The notes under the pieces: generated by a model | What the model was told of the DNA's origin: nothing | The model's database searches: none | The model's input: only the letters and a program-made list of their open reading frames with translations | Part shown: piece after piece, positions 8,752 through 18,000 of the stretch | How the letters are laid out: every line of letters starts with the position of its first letter | Position numbering within the stretch: the first letter of the stretch is position 1 | Position numbers and translations under genes: made by a program | From: an uncultured Clostridia bacterium | GTDB taxonomy: Bacteria > Bacillota > Clostridia > Oscillospirales > Ruminococcaceae | Length of the DNA stretch: 54,117 bases | Direction: 5' to 3' | Assembly (NCBI GenBank): GCA_947589185.1 | Contig: CANQCK010000010.1 | Coordinates: 1 to 54,117, forward strand

Positions 8752-9957
8752 CTAATTTCTTAGTAAACTTAACAAAAGTTTGCCAAATGCACTTACTAAA
8801 TCTATACGCTCTACTCCACTCTTTGTATATATATTGCGTTTTAATAATTCCTTTTTACCCATACGGTATACCAGCTCTCCTATTTTCGTTTTTTCAGCAA
8901 CTGGTGCCTCCAGCTTGTTCACTCTGTCGTATGTAACGCTTATATTACCTGCTGTTCCCCTTTTAATAACAACGCTTGCATTTCCGTCAACATAGGTATC
9001 GGTCTTTAACTCAAAACCGTGTGTTACATTAATAGGCTCAACTGCGTCTTTCGGAATTTCAGGTGAGTATAAGTCATAACCCTCAAATCCGTAATCGAGC
9101 AATTTCCTCGCATCAATTGCCCTGCTGTCGCTATCTTTAGTTTTAATTGCAACAGCTATCAAACTTAGCTTATTTCTTGATGCTGACGCGGAAATACAGT
9201 TTCCTGCCTTATCTGATGAACACGCTTTAAGTCCGCTTATACCTTTATAATTTTTAACAAGAGTATTGAGATTAACAAGCTCCGCTTTTCCTCCTCTTAC
9301 ACTGTCCATCCAGGTTGTGAAATATCTTTTCAGACTTTCATACTTTACAAGTTCAGCAGATAAAATGGCAATATCCTTAGCGGTGGAAATATTAGAAGAA
9401 CTTATACCCGTGCAGTCAACAAATTTTGTATTCTTCATTCCCAGTGATTTTGCACGGTTGTTCATTGCATTGACAAATGCCGCCTCGCTTCCGGATATAC
9501 CCTCAGCCAATACAACGCTTGCGTCGTTTGCATTTCCAATAGTAATTGACTTCAAAAGCTCCTTTATACTGATCTTCTCACCTACATCCAACCATATCTG
9601 CGAGCCTTTTCTGGAGTTAGCTTCGGCAGACGTTATGAGCTTTCTGTCAAGCGTGAAATCTTTATCAGTTTTCAGCTTTTCAGCCGTCAGAAGTATTGTC
9701 ATCAGCTTTGTAAGATACGAAACTGAAACCCTTTCATTTGCCTTTTTACCGAATATTACAGTCTTTGTTGACGCTTCATACAGCACTGCATTTTCTGCTG
9801 TAACAGATACCTCTGATTTTTTATGTTCCTTTCCAGAATTCAACGCCGCAGCGACGGCTTCTTCTGACCTTACACCGTCAGCAAACGCCTTTGTGAAAAA
9901 TAATGACATTGTTATTATGCAAAGTATAAGAGCAAATATATTTTTTACTATTCTCAT
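8752..9957 (-). CDS. DacF-like D-alanyl-D-alanine carboxypeptidase fold, catalytic motifs lost
   Basis: A signal peptide ends near residue 26 (AFADG), followed by a penicillin-binding S11 peptidase-like domain and a C-terminal beta domain with a final amphipathic membrane anchor. The overall alignment to DacF is clear (TKLMTILLTAEKL, NRAKSLGMKNTKFVDCTG). However, the catalytic SxxK tetrad position reads YLTK (81-84), SxN reads NAN (142-144), and KTG reads KAC (244-246). All three active-site motifs are therefore altered and it is probably a non-catalytic relative that binds cell wall or partners. A nearby Ser80 could in principle be out of register, but the other two motifs argue against activity. 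Confidence 0.85.
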   Translation of the reverse strand: MRIVKNIFALILCIITMSLFFTKAFADGVRSEEAVAAALNSGKEHKKSEVSVTAENAVLYEASTKTVIFGKKANERVSVSYLTKLMTILLTAEKLKTDKDFTLDRKLITSAEANSRKGSQIWLDVGEKISIKELLKSITIGNANDASVVLAEGISGSEAAFVNAMNNRAKSLGMKNTKFVDCTGISSSNISTAKDIAILSAELVKYESLKRYFTTWMDSVRGGKAELVNLNTLVKNYKGISGLKACSSDKAGNCISASASRNKLSLIAVAIKTKDSDSRAIDARKLLDYGFEGYDLYSPEIPKDAVEPINVTHGFELKTDTYVDGNASVVIKRGTAGNISVTYDRVNKLEAPVAEKTKIGELVYRMGKKELLKRNIYTKSGVERIDLVSAFGKLLLSLLRN

Positions 9958-10035
9958 ATGAATACTCCCCTTTAATCTATAACTTCATTTAACTTATTCT
10001 TTAATTAATTTTATGCTAAAGACAAGGGTTTATGC

Positions 10036-10113
10036 CCGGAGAGCCTCCGGCGGCTCTCTGCCTTTGATAAGTTTGTAAAATGTGTTTACTTTGTATAACG
10101 GCAGGCTATCACC
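10036..10113. repeat. Dispersed intergenic repeat copy
   Basis: A GC-rich hairpin (GAGAGCC/GGCTCTC) is followed by a stretch reading TGCCTTTGATAAGTTTG, then TTTACTTTGT and AACGGCAGGCT. The same pattern recurs at 39371-39590 (plus strand) and 31801-32050 (minus strand). The 220-base gap between the dacF-like gene and the Fn3 gene holds only this and the terminator at 10141-10171. Confidence 0.65.
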
Positions 10114-10140
10114 CGAAGTCAAAGGTAAGAAGTCAGAGGA

Positions 10141-10171
10141 AAAGAAAAAGCGTTCGGAATACCGAACGCTT
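10141..10171 (-). terminator. Intrinsic terminator of the subtilase/PrcB-like unit
   Basis: AAGCGTTCGG and CCGAACGCTT pair around AATA, followed on the minus strand by TTTTTCTTT. It lies just after the stop codon of the Fn3 protein. Confidence 0.9.
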
Positions 10172-10178
10172 CCTATGT

Positions 10179-11123
10179 CTATTTAACTTTTTTTGAAACC
10201 TTCTTTGACCATTTTCCTGTGTAGGTTTTATTTCCTATCTTTTGATACGCTCTTACTTTTATATAATACTTCTTTCCTGATTTAAGCCTTTTAAGAGTTA
10301 CTTTGTTTTTCTTGATATTCTTTTTAGTCTTTGCATTTTTCATGCCTTTCTTTAAAGAATATTTTACCTCATATTTTACTCCTTTTATGTTTTTCCAGCT
10401 CACTTTCAGTTGCTTTTTCTTTATTGATTTAACATTTAAATTTTTAACCTTATCTGATCCGGCAATGGTTGTGCTTGGGTTTGTCTTTTTTGAATTAGGG
10501 ACTATTTTTGAATTCGTAACGGAATTTGCATTCTTTGATGAAATTTTTACCATTTCAATGTTCACCTTTTTGTCAGGTATCGTTGATGGGTCAGGACTAA
10601 ATTCTATTCCATCAGGACCAAATAATTGTTCAGCCTTAGAGTAGGTTTGAGTAACATTTACTGTAATATCTGAAAAATCTACATCTGCTACATCAGATTT
10701 TTTAAACTCTATTAAATGAACATCATACACTATCTGATCCGCACCTATAAAAGACATATAAAATGTATAATCTAAAGTAAGCTTGCCATTATCTTTAGTT
10801 ATACTTGGATTTTTTTCATAACCTTCGCCGGTTCCGCCGTTAAAGTTTATCAACCAGTTTACTAAAAGAACATTTTCATCAAAAAATGATTTATCATAAC
10901 CGCTTATAATCTCGCTTTCATATTCTTTATATTTGTCATAATTATCAATATAAATATAACACCCTAAAGAATTATTTGGAATATTAAATGGTCTGTTACT
11001 AAAACCCCATTTACAGTTATAGTTCAATGTATCATCAGCATATGTGGAAAATGCAGTTAATAAAACAGATGTAAACAACAAAACAGCCGAAACAAAAACA
11101 CTTAATACTTTTTTCATTTTCAT
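10179..11123 (-). CDS. Secreted PrcB-like protein with C-terminal Fn3 domain
   Basis: A signal peptide ends near residue 30. Residues about 60-165 contain YDKSFFDENVLLV followed by KDNGKLTL and VHLIEFKKSDV, the pattern I associate with the PrcB_C domain of protease-complex subunits. A Thr/Ser/Asn-rich linker leads to a lysine-rich fibronectin type III domain (about 230-314) ending WSKKVSKKVK. I chose the ATG at 11123, which has GGAGGG 7 bases upstream; a TTG five codons earlier overlaps that site. It lies 65 bases downstream of a subtilase gene and shares its terminator, so it is probably a partner of that protease. The PrcB assignment is from memory of the motif and moderate. Confidence 0.7.
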   Translation of the reverse strand: MKMKKVLSVFVSAVLLFTSVLLTAFSTYADDTLNYNCKWGFSNRPFNIPNNSLGCYIYIDNYDKYKEYESEIISGYDKSFFDENVLLVNWLINFNGGTGEGYEKNPSITKDNGKLTLDYTFYMSFIGADQIVYDVHLIEFKKSDVADVDFSDITVNVTQTYSKAEQLFGPDGIEFSPDPSTIPDKKVNIEMVKISSKNANSVTNSKIVPNSKKTNPSTTIAGSDKVKNLNVKSIKKKQLKVSWKNIKGVKYEVKYSLKKGMKNAKTKKNIKKNKVTLKRLKSGKKYYIKVRAYQKIGNKTYTGKWSKKVSKKVK

Positions 11124-11188
11124 AAATTTTCCCTCCAATATTTTGTATAATTATTATACAGTATTTTTATAATTAAGTCAACACCTTA

Positions 11189-13018
11189 TCATAGGTCATA
11201 CCAAGCCGCAGATAATTTAAGGTTAGATGTACCATCATCTTCTCTCAAAAAATTAAAACTTAGATAATTATAGCTCACATTAGTACCCTGAAAAGCATTT
11301 GTAACTAATACTTCCGCCGAAGAATTAGGTAGATTTGTCCCTATATAATTATTACTATTTTTATCATATAATTCAAACTTAAAATTAGGAATTTCTATAT
11401 TACTTACAGTAGAAGCCAGTACTGGCCAAGTTAATGCACACTTACGATAATCAGAATTATTCCTAAGAATAACTTCCCTATTATTTCCTGTAGTATATAA
11501 TATAGTATATGTTCCAACAGATAAAATTTTAATAGCTCTTTGAGCATTTACAACTCCTGAACCCTCTTTTTCAGTTAATCCTTCAGTATAACTCTCAGAG
11601 CATTTTCTATCACAGGATGCTAAAATTATCGCCTTTACAGTATCTGGATGAAACGCAAGAGTAGGCTCTGTTTGAATAATTTGAGCACAAACACCCGTTA
11701 CAGCTGGTGCCGCAAAACTTGTTCCTTCATAGCCCAACTCTAAAACGTCATTGAAAGCCGCTTCGCAATCAGGTTTTGCGCAACCTTTTGCTCCACCGTT
11801 TGCATAGGATACACCAGTGTGAAATTCGTCATCTGATTTAATACTAGTATTTTTTGTATCTATTCCTCCAACGGTCAACACATTATAAGCTAAAGCACCA
11901 ATATTACAATTTATACCAGCAGTGCTTACATTCCCCGATGTCTTTACTATTAGAACATTGTGCACATAGCTAATGTAATCTAACCATTTTTCAAATGAGG
12001 TATAATAATCATTTGATCTAGTACCAAAATTTAAACTTATATTTATTAGTGAAACACCTTTACCAATTAGTGTTTCTATTGCTGATTCTGACGCTATATT
12101 AGAACATGAATAAATTTTAGCCTCAGGGACTATACCATAACTTCCCGCTAAAATTCTTGTGACCTTTGTCCCATGATAGGTTTCATAATCAACAGTTTTA
12201 TCAAGTACTGTAATATCAGTATTTTTTAAATCCGAATGATTTATATCTACTGTATCAGCATCAAAAACACCAATAGTAACTCCACTACCCTTTATACCCA
12301 GACTATTTGTAGTAATATCAACACTAATTGCAGATTTCCACGCAGTAGTGTAAGAAGTTGAAGATGCTGCTGTTGTTTCTGCTTCTGTTTTACTTATCTG
12401 GTTCTCTTCTGGAACAATTTTAACATCTTCGTGTATATCAATACTTTTTACTTTACTTTGTACAACAATATCATCAATTTCATTCTCTGTACATTCAGTA
12501 ATTACCATAGGTGAATAACTGCTGACAAATTCAATATTAGTTTTATCTATACCTGTTTGTTCAACATATTCTTCATTTTGTTTGTCATACAGCTTTTTTG
12601 CAATGCTACGTTCAGTCATTATTCTTTTATTGACTAAACTTTGAATATACTCTCTCTTGCTCTCTGTATTTTTAAAATACTTTGGCAAAAGAGTATCTAA
12701 TTCTTCGTTTGACGCATTATTTAATTCTTCTGAATTAAGATATTTATCCTCTAATTGTTCAATTTGCGTCAAGGTCATACCCGTTTGTTCATCAACCTTT
12801 TGCTCGATAAAATCTTTTTCTATGCCCTCAAATTCAACATAAATCGGAACCGTTTCATTCCTTTTTAGGTCGTCCATTTCTTTAAGCAAAACACTTGAAA
12901 TCTTTTTTTGCTTTGTTAATTCAAGAGCTGTTACACTATTACCATATGTACCAACAGAAAGTGTTGTGAATAATGATAATGTTACAATTAGTGAAATAAT
13001 TTTCTTATAAGTTTTCAT
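11189..13018 (-). CDS. Secreted subtilisin-like serine protease (S8)
   Basis: A signal peptide (about residues 1-31) precedes a long helical prodomain of about 190 residues and the S8 catalytic domain. The triad is visible: Asp253 in GVFDAD (in place of the usual DTG), His282 in YHGTKV, and Ser434 in GTSFAAP. The oxyanion Asn363 lies in TSGN. A C-terminal beta domain of about 110 residues ends in AAWYDL. The ATG has a GGAGG site. The next gene in the same direction encodes a PrcB-like protein, recalling the dentilisin complex of Treponema denticola, where PrtP is a subtilase and PrcB an accessory lipoprotein. The protein is probably extracellular. Confidence 0.92.
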   Translation of the reverse strand: MKTYKKIISLIVTLSLFTTLSVGTYGNSVTALELTKQKKISSVLLKEMDDLKRNETVPIYVEFEGIEKDFIEQKVDEQTGMTLTQIEQLEDKYLNSEELNNASNEELDTLLPKYFKNTESKREYIQSLVNKRIMTERSIAKKLYDKQNEEYVEQTGIDKTNIEFVSSYSPMVITECTENEIDDIVVQSKVKSIDIHEDVKIVPEENQISKTEAETTAASSTSYTTAWKSAISVDITTNSLGIKGSGVTIGVFDADTVDINHSDLKNTDITVLDKTVDYETYHGTKVTRILAGSYGIVPEAKIYSCSNIASESAIETLIGKGVSLINISLNFGTRSNDYYTSFEKWLDYISYVHNVLIVKTSGNVSTAGINCNIGALAYNVLTVGGIDTKNTSIKSDDEFHTGVSYANGGAKGCAKPDCEAAFNDVLELGYEGTSFAAPAVTGVCAQIIQTEPTLAFHPDTVKAIILASCDRKCSESYTEGLTEKEGSGVVNAQRAIKILSVGTYTILYTTGNNREVILRNNSDYRKCALTWPVLASTVSNIEIPNFKFELYDKNSNNYIGTNLPNSSAEVLVTNAFQGTNVSYNYLSFNFLREDDGTSNLKLSAAWYDL

Positions 13019-13141
13019 AAATATCCTCCATATTTTTTAATATTTCACAAATACTTTTGTGTATTTTTACTATACCACAAAATGAAAAATTTGTCAAGAA
13101 TTTTTTCAAATATTTGCCTGCAATTAGTTGCTCTTATATGC

Positions 13142-13172
13142 AAAAGAAAACGGTACAGCAAAAGCCGTACCG
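13142..13172 (-). terminator. Intrinsic terminator of the HPr-like gene
   Basis: On the minus strand CGGTACGGC and GCTGTACCG pair around TTTT and are followed by TTTTCTTTT. Confidence 0.9.
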
Positions 13173-13207
13173 CATTGTTTTCAAGTATTAAATTCAGTTT
13201 TTGATTA

Positions 13208-13435
13208 TTAAACTATAAATTTAGAAATCTGTGAGAATAAATCCTCTGCACTCTCAGTGTGAGCAACAAGTTCAATGGGATTGGTCAGATCCAGACTGAA
13301 AATACCCATAATCGACTTTGCGTCAACTGCATATCTTCCCGAAATTAAATCCACATCATAGTCACACAACGATACTGCACTTACAAATTCCTTAACATCA
13401 GAAATTGATTGCAATAAAACCTTTGCTTTTGTCAT
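13208..13435 (-). CDS. HPr/Crh-like protein lacking the phosphocarrier histidine
   Basis: The 75-residue protein aligns with HPr in its second half: VDAKSIMGIFSLDL is the region around regulatory Ser-46 (here Ser41). The GLHARPA motif with His-15 is absent, so it cannot relay phosphate from enzyme I. This resembles Crh of Bacillus, which keeps Ser-46 but lacks the histidine and acts as a corepressor for CcpA. It is a single-gene transcript with GGGAGG before the ATG and its own terminator. A role in carbon catabolite control is inferred. Confidence 0.8.
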   Translation of the reverse strand: MTKAKVLLQSISDVKEFVSAVSLCDYDVDLISGRYAVDAKSIMGIFSLDLTNPIELVAHTESAEDLFSQISKFIV

Positions 13436-13622
13436 AAAAAATTCCTCCCTAAAAAATGTTTTATTGTTGAAAACCCTTAGGAATTCAGAGAATTATTTAT
13501 CTTTTAATTCTCTAACTAAAATATAACATATTATTTTTAATTGTCAAGGGGTAATTGAAAAAAATAATTAAATATATTATAATGTTCAAGTAAAATAAAA
13601 TGCAAAAATTAAATTTGTAGAT

Positions 13623-13661
13623 TATGCACAATAATTATATTATTAATTGTGTAATGTGCAT
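13623..13661. promoter_or_regulatory. AT-rich inverted repeat upstream of mtaB
   Basis: ATGCAC and GTGCAT flank an AT-rich centre that continues the symmetry (AATAATTA against TAATTGTG). It lies about 30 bases before the mtaB start in a 256-base gap otherwise containing AT-rich sequence. It may be an operator; no regulator is suggested. Confidence 0.35.
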
Positions 13662-13691
13662 ATTATTTATTAAGATAAACGGAGTAAACAA

Positions 13692-15062
13692 ATGAAAATA
13701 TATTTTTACACTCTCGGCTGTAAGGTAAATCATTACGAAACCGAGTCAGTTAAGGAAAGTCTTATAAACTTAGGTCATAGCTGCACAAATTCAATTGCTG
13801 ACGCCGACGCTGCAATTGTGAATTCCTGCACTGTGACAGGACAGGCCAATCTGAAAAGCAGGCAGGTACTTCACAAGATAAGAAAACAAAATCAAAACTG
13901 CATACTTATTCTGACAGGCTGTTTTCCTCAGGCTTTTGAAGACGAAGTTAAAGACCTTGACATCTGCGATATTATATGCGGTTCTTCAAACAAAATGGAT
14001 ATTCCTAAAATGCTCGATGAATATTTGTCATATAATAATACTGACAATTGCAAAAAAAGAAAACAGATAATCAGAATTGAGAAACACAGAAAGACGGATA
14101 AGATAGAAGATATGTGCATCAGCGGTTACGATGACAAAACGAGGGCAAATGTTAAAATTCAGGATGGCTGCGATCAATATTGTTCATATTGCATAATACC
14201 GTATGCAAGAGGACATATTCGTTCAAAGAGCTTAAATGAAATAAAAAAAGAGATAACCGAACTTTCAAAAAACGGACACAAGGAAATTATACTTGTTGGC
14301 ATAAATCTCTGCTGTTACGGAAAGGATCTGGACGACGGCAAAAGCATAAGACTCATAGACGCTATAGAAACCGCCTGCTCGGTTGACGGAATTGAACGTG
14401 TTCGTCTCGGTTCAATAGAACCGGAAATGATTTCAGACGAGGATATAGAAAGAATGTCAAAGCTTGACAAGCTATGTCCGCAGTTCCATCTGTCGCTGCA
14501 AAGCGGCTGCGACAAAACCTTAAAAGAAATGAATCGCAAATACACTTCAAGTGAATACGAAACGCTGTGTAAAAAACTGAGAAAAGCCTTTCCCGACTGT
14601 GCAATTACAACAGATATTATGGTAGGCTTTCCGGGAGAGAGCGATGAGGATTTTGAAAAGTCGCTCAGCTTTGTAAGAAAAATAAAGTTTGCCAAAGCAC
14701 ATATATTCCCCTATTCTATCAGAGAAGGTACATCTGCGGCAAAACGCTCTGACCAAATTGACAAGCACACAAAAGAATGCCGTGCAAAGTCAATGGAGTC
14801 TGAGTGTAAAAAATCATCATATGAATTTCTTAAAGCTCAGGTAGGTAAAATCTGTCCCGTGTTATTTGAAAAGGAAAAGTCAACTGAATATTTTGAGGGA
14901 CATACACCAAATTTCACAATTGTAAAAATTCCGAGAAATAATCTTAAAACTCCTCAAAACAGTTTGCGAAAAAGGATTTTATATGTTAAAATAGAAAAAG
15001 CTGAAGAAAACTATTGTATCGGCAGTTTTGCTGACGATTTAACTCTAACAGAATCTATATAA
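13692..15062 (+). CDS. mtaB: tRNA threonylcarbamoyladenosine methylthiotransferase
   Basis: A radical-SAM enzyme that adds a methylthio group to t6A37 in tRNA. The N-terminal UPF0004 domain shows TLGCKVNHYET with the first cluster cysteine and further cysteines in NSCTV and LTGCF. The radical-SAM cysteines are in GCDQYCSYCIIPYARG near residue 155. TTDIMVGFPGE and the C-terminal TRAM-like region follow. The sequence fits MtaB rather than MiaB or RimO. The length is 456 residues. GGAG precedes the ATG and purL begins 22 bases after the stop, so the two are probably co-transcribed. Confidence 0.95.
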   Translation: MKIYFYTLGCKVNHYETESVKESLINLGHSCTNSIADADAAIVNSCTVTGQANLKSRQVLHKIRKQNQNCILILTGCFPQAFEDEVKDLDICDIICGSSNKMDIPKMLDEYLSYNNTDNCKKRKQIIRIEKHRKTDKIEDMCISGYDDKTRANVKIQDGCDQYCSYCIIPYARGHIRSKSLNEIKKEITELSKNGHKEIILVGINLCCYGKDLDDGKSIRLIDAIETACSVDGIERVRLGSIEPEMISDEDIERMSKLDKLCPQFHLSLQSGCDKTLKEMNRKYTSSEYETLCKKLRKAFPDCAITTDIMVGFPGESDEDFEKSLSFVRKIKFAKAHIFPYSIREGTSAAKRSDQIDKHTKECRAKSMESECKKSSYEFLKAQVGKICPVLFEKEKSTEYFEGHTPNFTIVKIPRNNLKTPQNSLRKRILYVKIEKAEENYCIGSFADDLTLTESI

Positions 15063-15083
15063 AATGTATAAGGAGTTGTAACT

Positions 15084-18000
15084 ATGCCAGTTTATCGAAT
15101 TTATGTTGAAAAGAAGCCAAGCTATGCATCACAGGCTGAAACTCTTCTCAGCGGAATTAAATCGGTTTTGAAAATTCCAGAACTCACGGGAATAAGAGTT
15201 GTCAACAGATATGACGTTGAGGGTCTGTCGGAAGATGATTTCAAGAAATGTGTTCCTGTTGTATTTTCCGAGCCTGCTGTTGACGTAACTTATAATGATA
15301 TTCCAAAGCTGCAGCCAAATGAAAATATCATAGCCGCAGAATATCTTCCGGGACAGTTTGACCAAAGAGCAGATTCTTGTGCTCAATGTATTTCTCTGCT
15401 GACCGGAGGAAACCGTCCTAATGTAAGATCGGCTACTATATATATTTTACAGGGAGATATTTCTGAAAAAGACATAAATGATGTAAGAAACTATCTTATA
15501 AACCCCGTTGAAAGTCGTGAAGCGTCTTTAAAACCTGTTGATACTCTTGACATCAAATATGATATTCCTGAAAGAGTTATTACTATTGAAGGCTTTATCT
15601 ATTCAAGCGATTCAGAATTAAAGTCTCTTATGACATCTTTAGGTCTTGCTATGGATTTCGACGACATAAAATTCTGTCAGGATTATTTTAAAAACACTGA
15701 AAAGAGAAACCCGACGATTACTGAAATTCGTATGATAGACACATATTGGTCTGACCATTGCCGTCACACCACCTTTTCAACTATCATTGACGAAGCAGAC
15801 ATTAAAACGCCTTATATTAATGAAACCTATAAAGACTACTTAAAAACCAGAAAAAATCTTTACGGAAACAGAACTGACAAGCCTATTACTCTTATGGATC
15901 TTGCGGTTATCGGTGCAAAGAAGCTGAAAAGCGAGGGCCTGCTGAATGATCTTGACGAGAGCGAGGAAATAAATGCCTGTTCGGTCAAGATTAAGGTCGA
16001 CGTCGACGGCAAAAGCGAGGACTGGCTGTTGATGTTCAAAAATGAAACTCACAACCACCCTACTGAAATAGAACCTTTCGGAGGTGCCGCTACCTGTCTC
16101 GGAGGAGCAATAAGAGACCCTCTGTCGGGACGTTCATATGTTTATCAGGCAATGAGAGTTACCGGAGCTTCAAATCCTCTTGTTCCATTTGAGGACACTG
16201 TTGCAGGAAAACTGCCTCAAAGAAAGATAACTGTCGGTGCGGCTAACGGATATTCCTCTTACGGAAATCAGATTGGTCTTGCCACAGGACACGTCAGTGA
16301 AATATATCATCCGGGATACGTTGCAAAAAGAATGGAAATAGGTGCGGTTATCGGTGCTGCTCCTGCTGAAAATGTAAGGCGTGAGCGTCCAAAGCCTAAT
16401 GACCTTGTTATTCTTTTAGGCGGTAAAACAGGTCGTGACGGCTGCGGCGGTGCAACCGGCTCTTCAAAATCCCACACTATGGATTCTCTTGAAACCTGCG
16501 GTGCAGAGGTTCAGAAAGGTAACGCTCCCGAAGAAAGAAAGCTGCAAAGACTTTTCAGAAAACCTGAAGTTACAAAAATGATAAAAAGATGCAATGATTT
16601 CGGTGCAGGCGGAGTTTCTGTTGCTATTGGAGAGCTAACCGACGGATTAGAAATAAATCTCGACGCTGTAACGAAAAAATACGACGGTCTTGACGGTACT
16701 GAGCTAGCAATTTCAGAGTCTCAGGAAAGAATGGCTGTTGTTATAGCAAAAAACGATGTTGACAAATTCTTATCAGAAGCTGAAAAGGAAAATCTTGAAG
16801 CTACCGTTGTCGCTCATGTAACAGACGACAGGCGTTTAAAAATGAATTGGAAAGGCAATGAAATAGTTAATCTGTCAAGAGATTTCTTAAATTCAAACGG
16901 TGCAGAAAAGCACACAAAAATTACAATTTCTGAGCCTTATTTCTTAACAGGCAGTAATATCGATAACAGCCCTGAAAAGTGGGAAGCTATGATCTCAAAT
17001 CTGAATATCTGCTCTCAGAAAGGTCTTGTTGAAAGATTTGATTCAACTATAGGTGCAGGAACGATTCTTATGCCTTACGGCGGAAAATATCAGAACACCC
17101 CAACTCAGGCAATGGCTGCCAAGATACCTGTTCTTCACGGTGAAACCTCTACTGCTTCTATAATGGGCTGGGGATATGATCCGTTTTTGTCTGAAAAAAG
17201 CCCTTATCACGGTGCGATTGCCGCAGTTGTCGAATCAATAGCTAAGGTCGTTGCAACAGGCGGAAAACATAAAAAATGCTGGCTGACTTTTCAGGAGTAT
17301 TTTGAGAGAACTCAAAATGATCCTAAACGTTGGGGCAAACCGCTTGCCGCTCTTCTTGGAGCATATAAGGCTCAAAATGAGCTTGGCTGTGCATCAATCG
17401 GCGGTAAAGATTCAATGAGCGGAACATTTGAAAAGATAGATGTTCCTCCTACACTTGTATCTTTCGCAGTTTCGGTTGCTGATTCTTTTGATATAACATC
17501 TCAGGAATTTAAAGAAGTCGGCTCTAAGGTTATTTATATGGCACCAGAATATGATGAAAACGGAATTGTAGATTTTGAAAGCGTTAAAAATATATTTGAA
17601 AAGGTCGAAAAACTCATCTGCGAGGAACAGGCATTGGCCTGCTGGGCAGTTTCATTCGGAGGTATTTCAGAGGCTGTAGCAAAAATGGGCTTCGGCAACA
17701 GAATAGGTTTTAAATTCACAAATGAAGTTACCCCTAAAGAATTATTCACACCCTGCTACGGTGCTTTCGTAATTGAACTTAAAAGCAATGTTGAAACCGA
17801 AGAAAGAGTCATCGGTGAAACTATCGGCGAATATAAGATCTATACATCTGATTATGAACTTGATCTTGAGCATCTTCAAACACTTTGGGAAAACAAACTG
17901 GAGCCTGTATTCCCTGCAAAAATTGAAAATGACCACGGCGTTGTAGATAAATATTCATATAGATCGGAAAATAAAATTAAACCTATTGCTCCTATTGCAA

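Noticed and set aside
10141-10171. Stem with an ANTAR-type loop
   Set aside because: It is a plain terminator with a four-base loop and no alternative hexaloop hairpin overlaps it.
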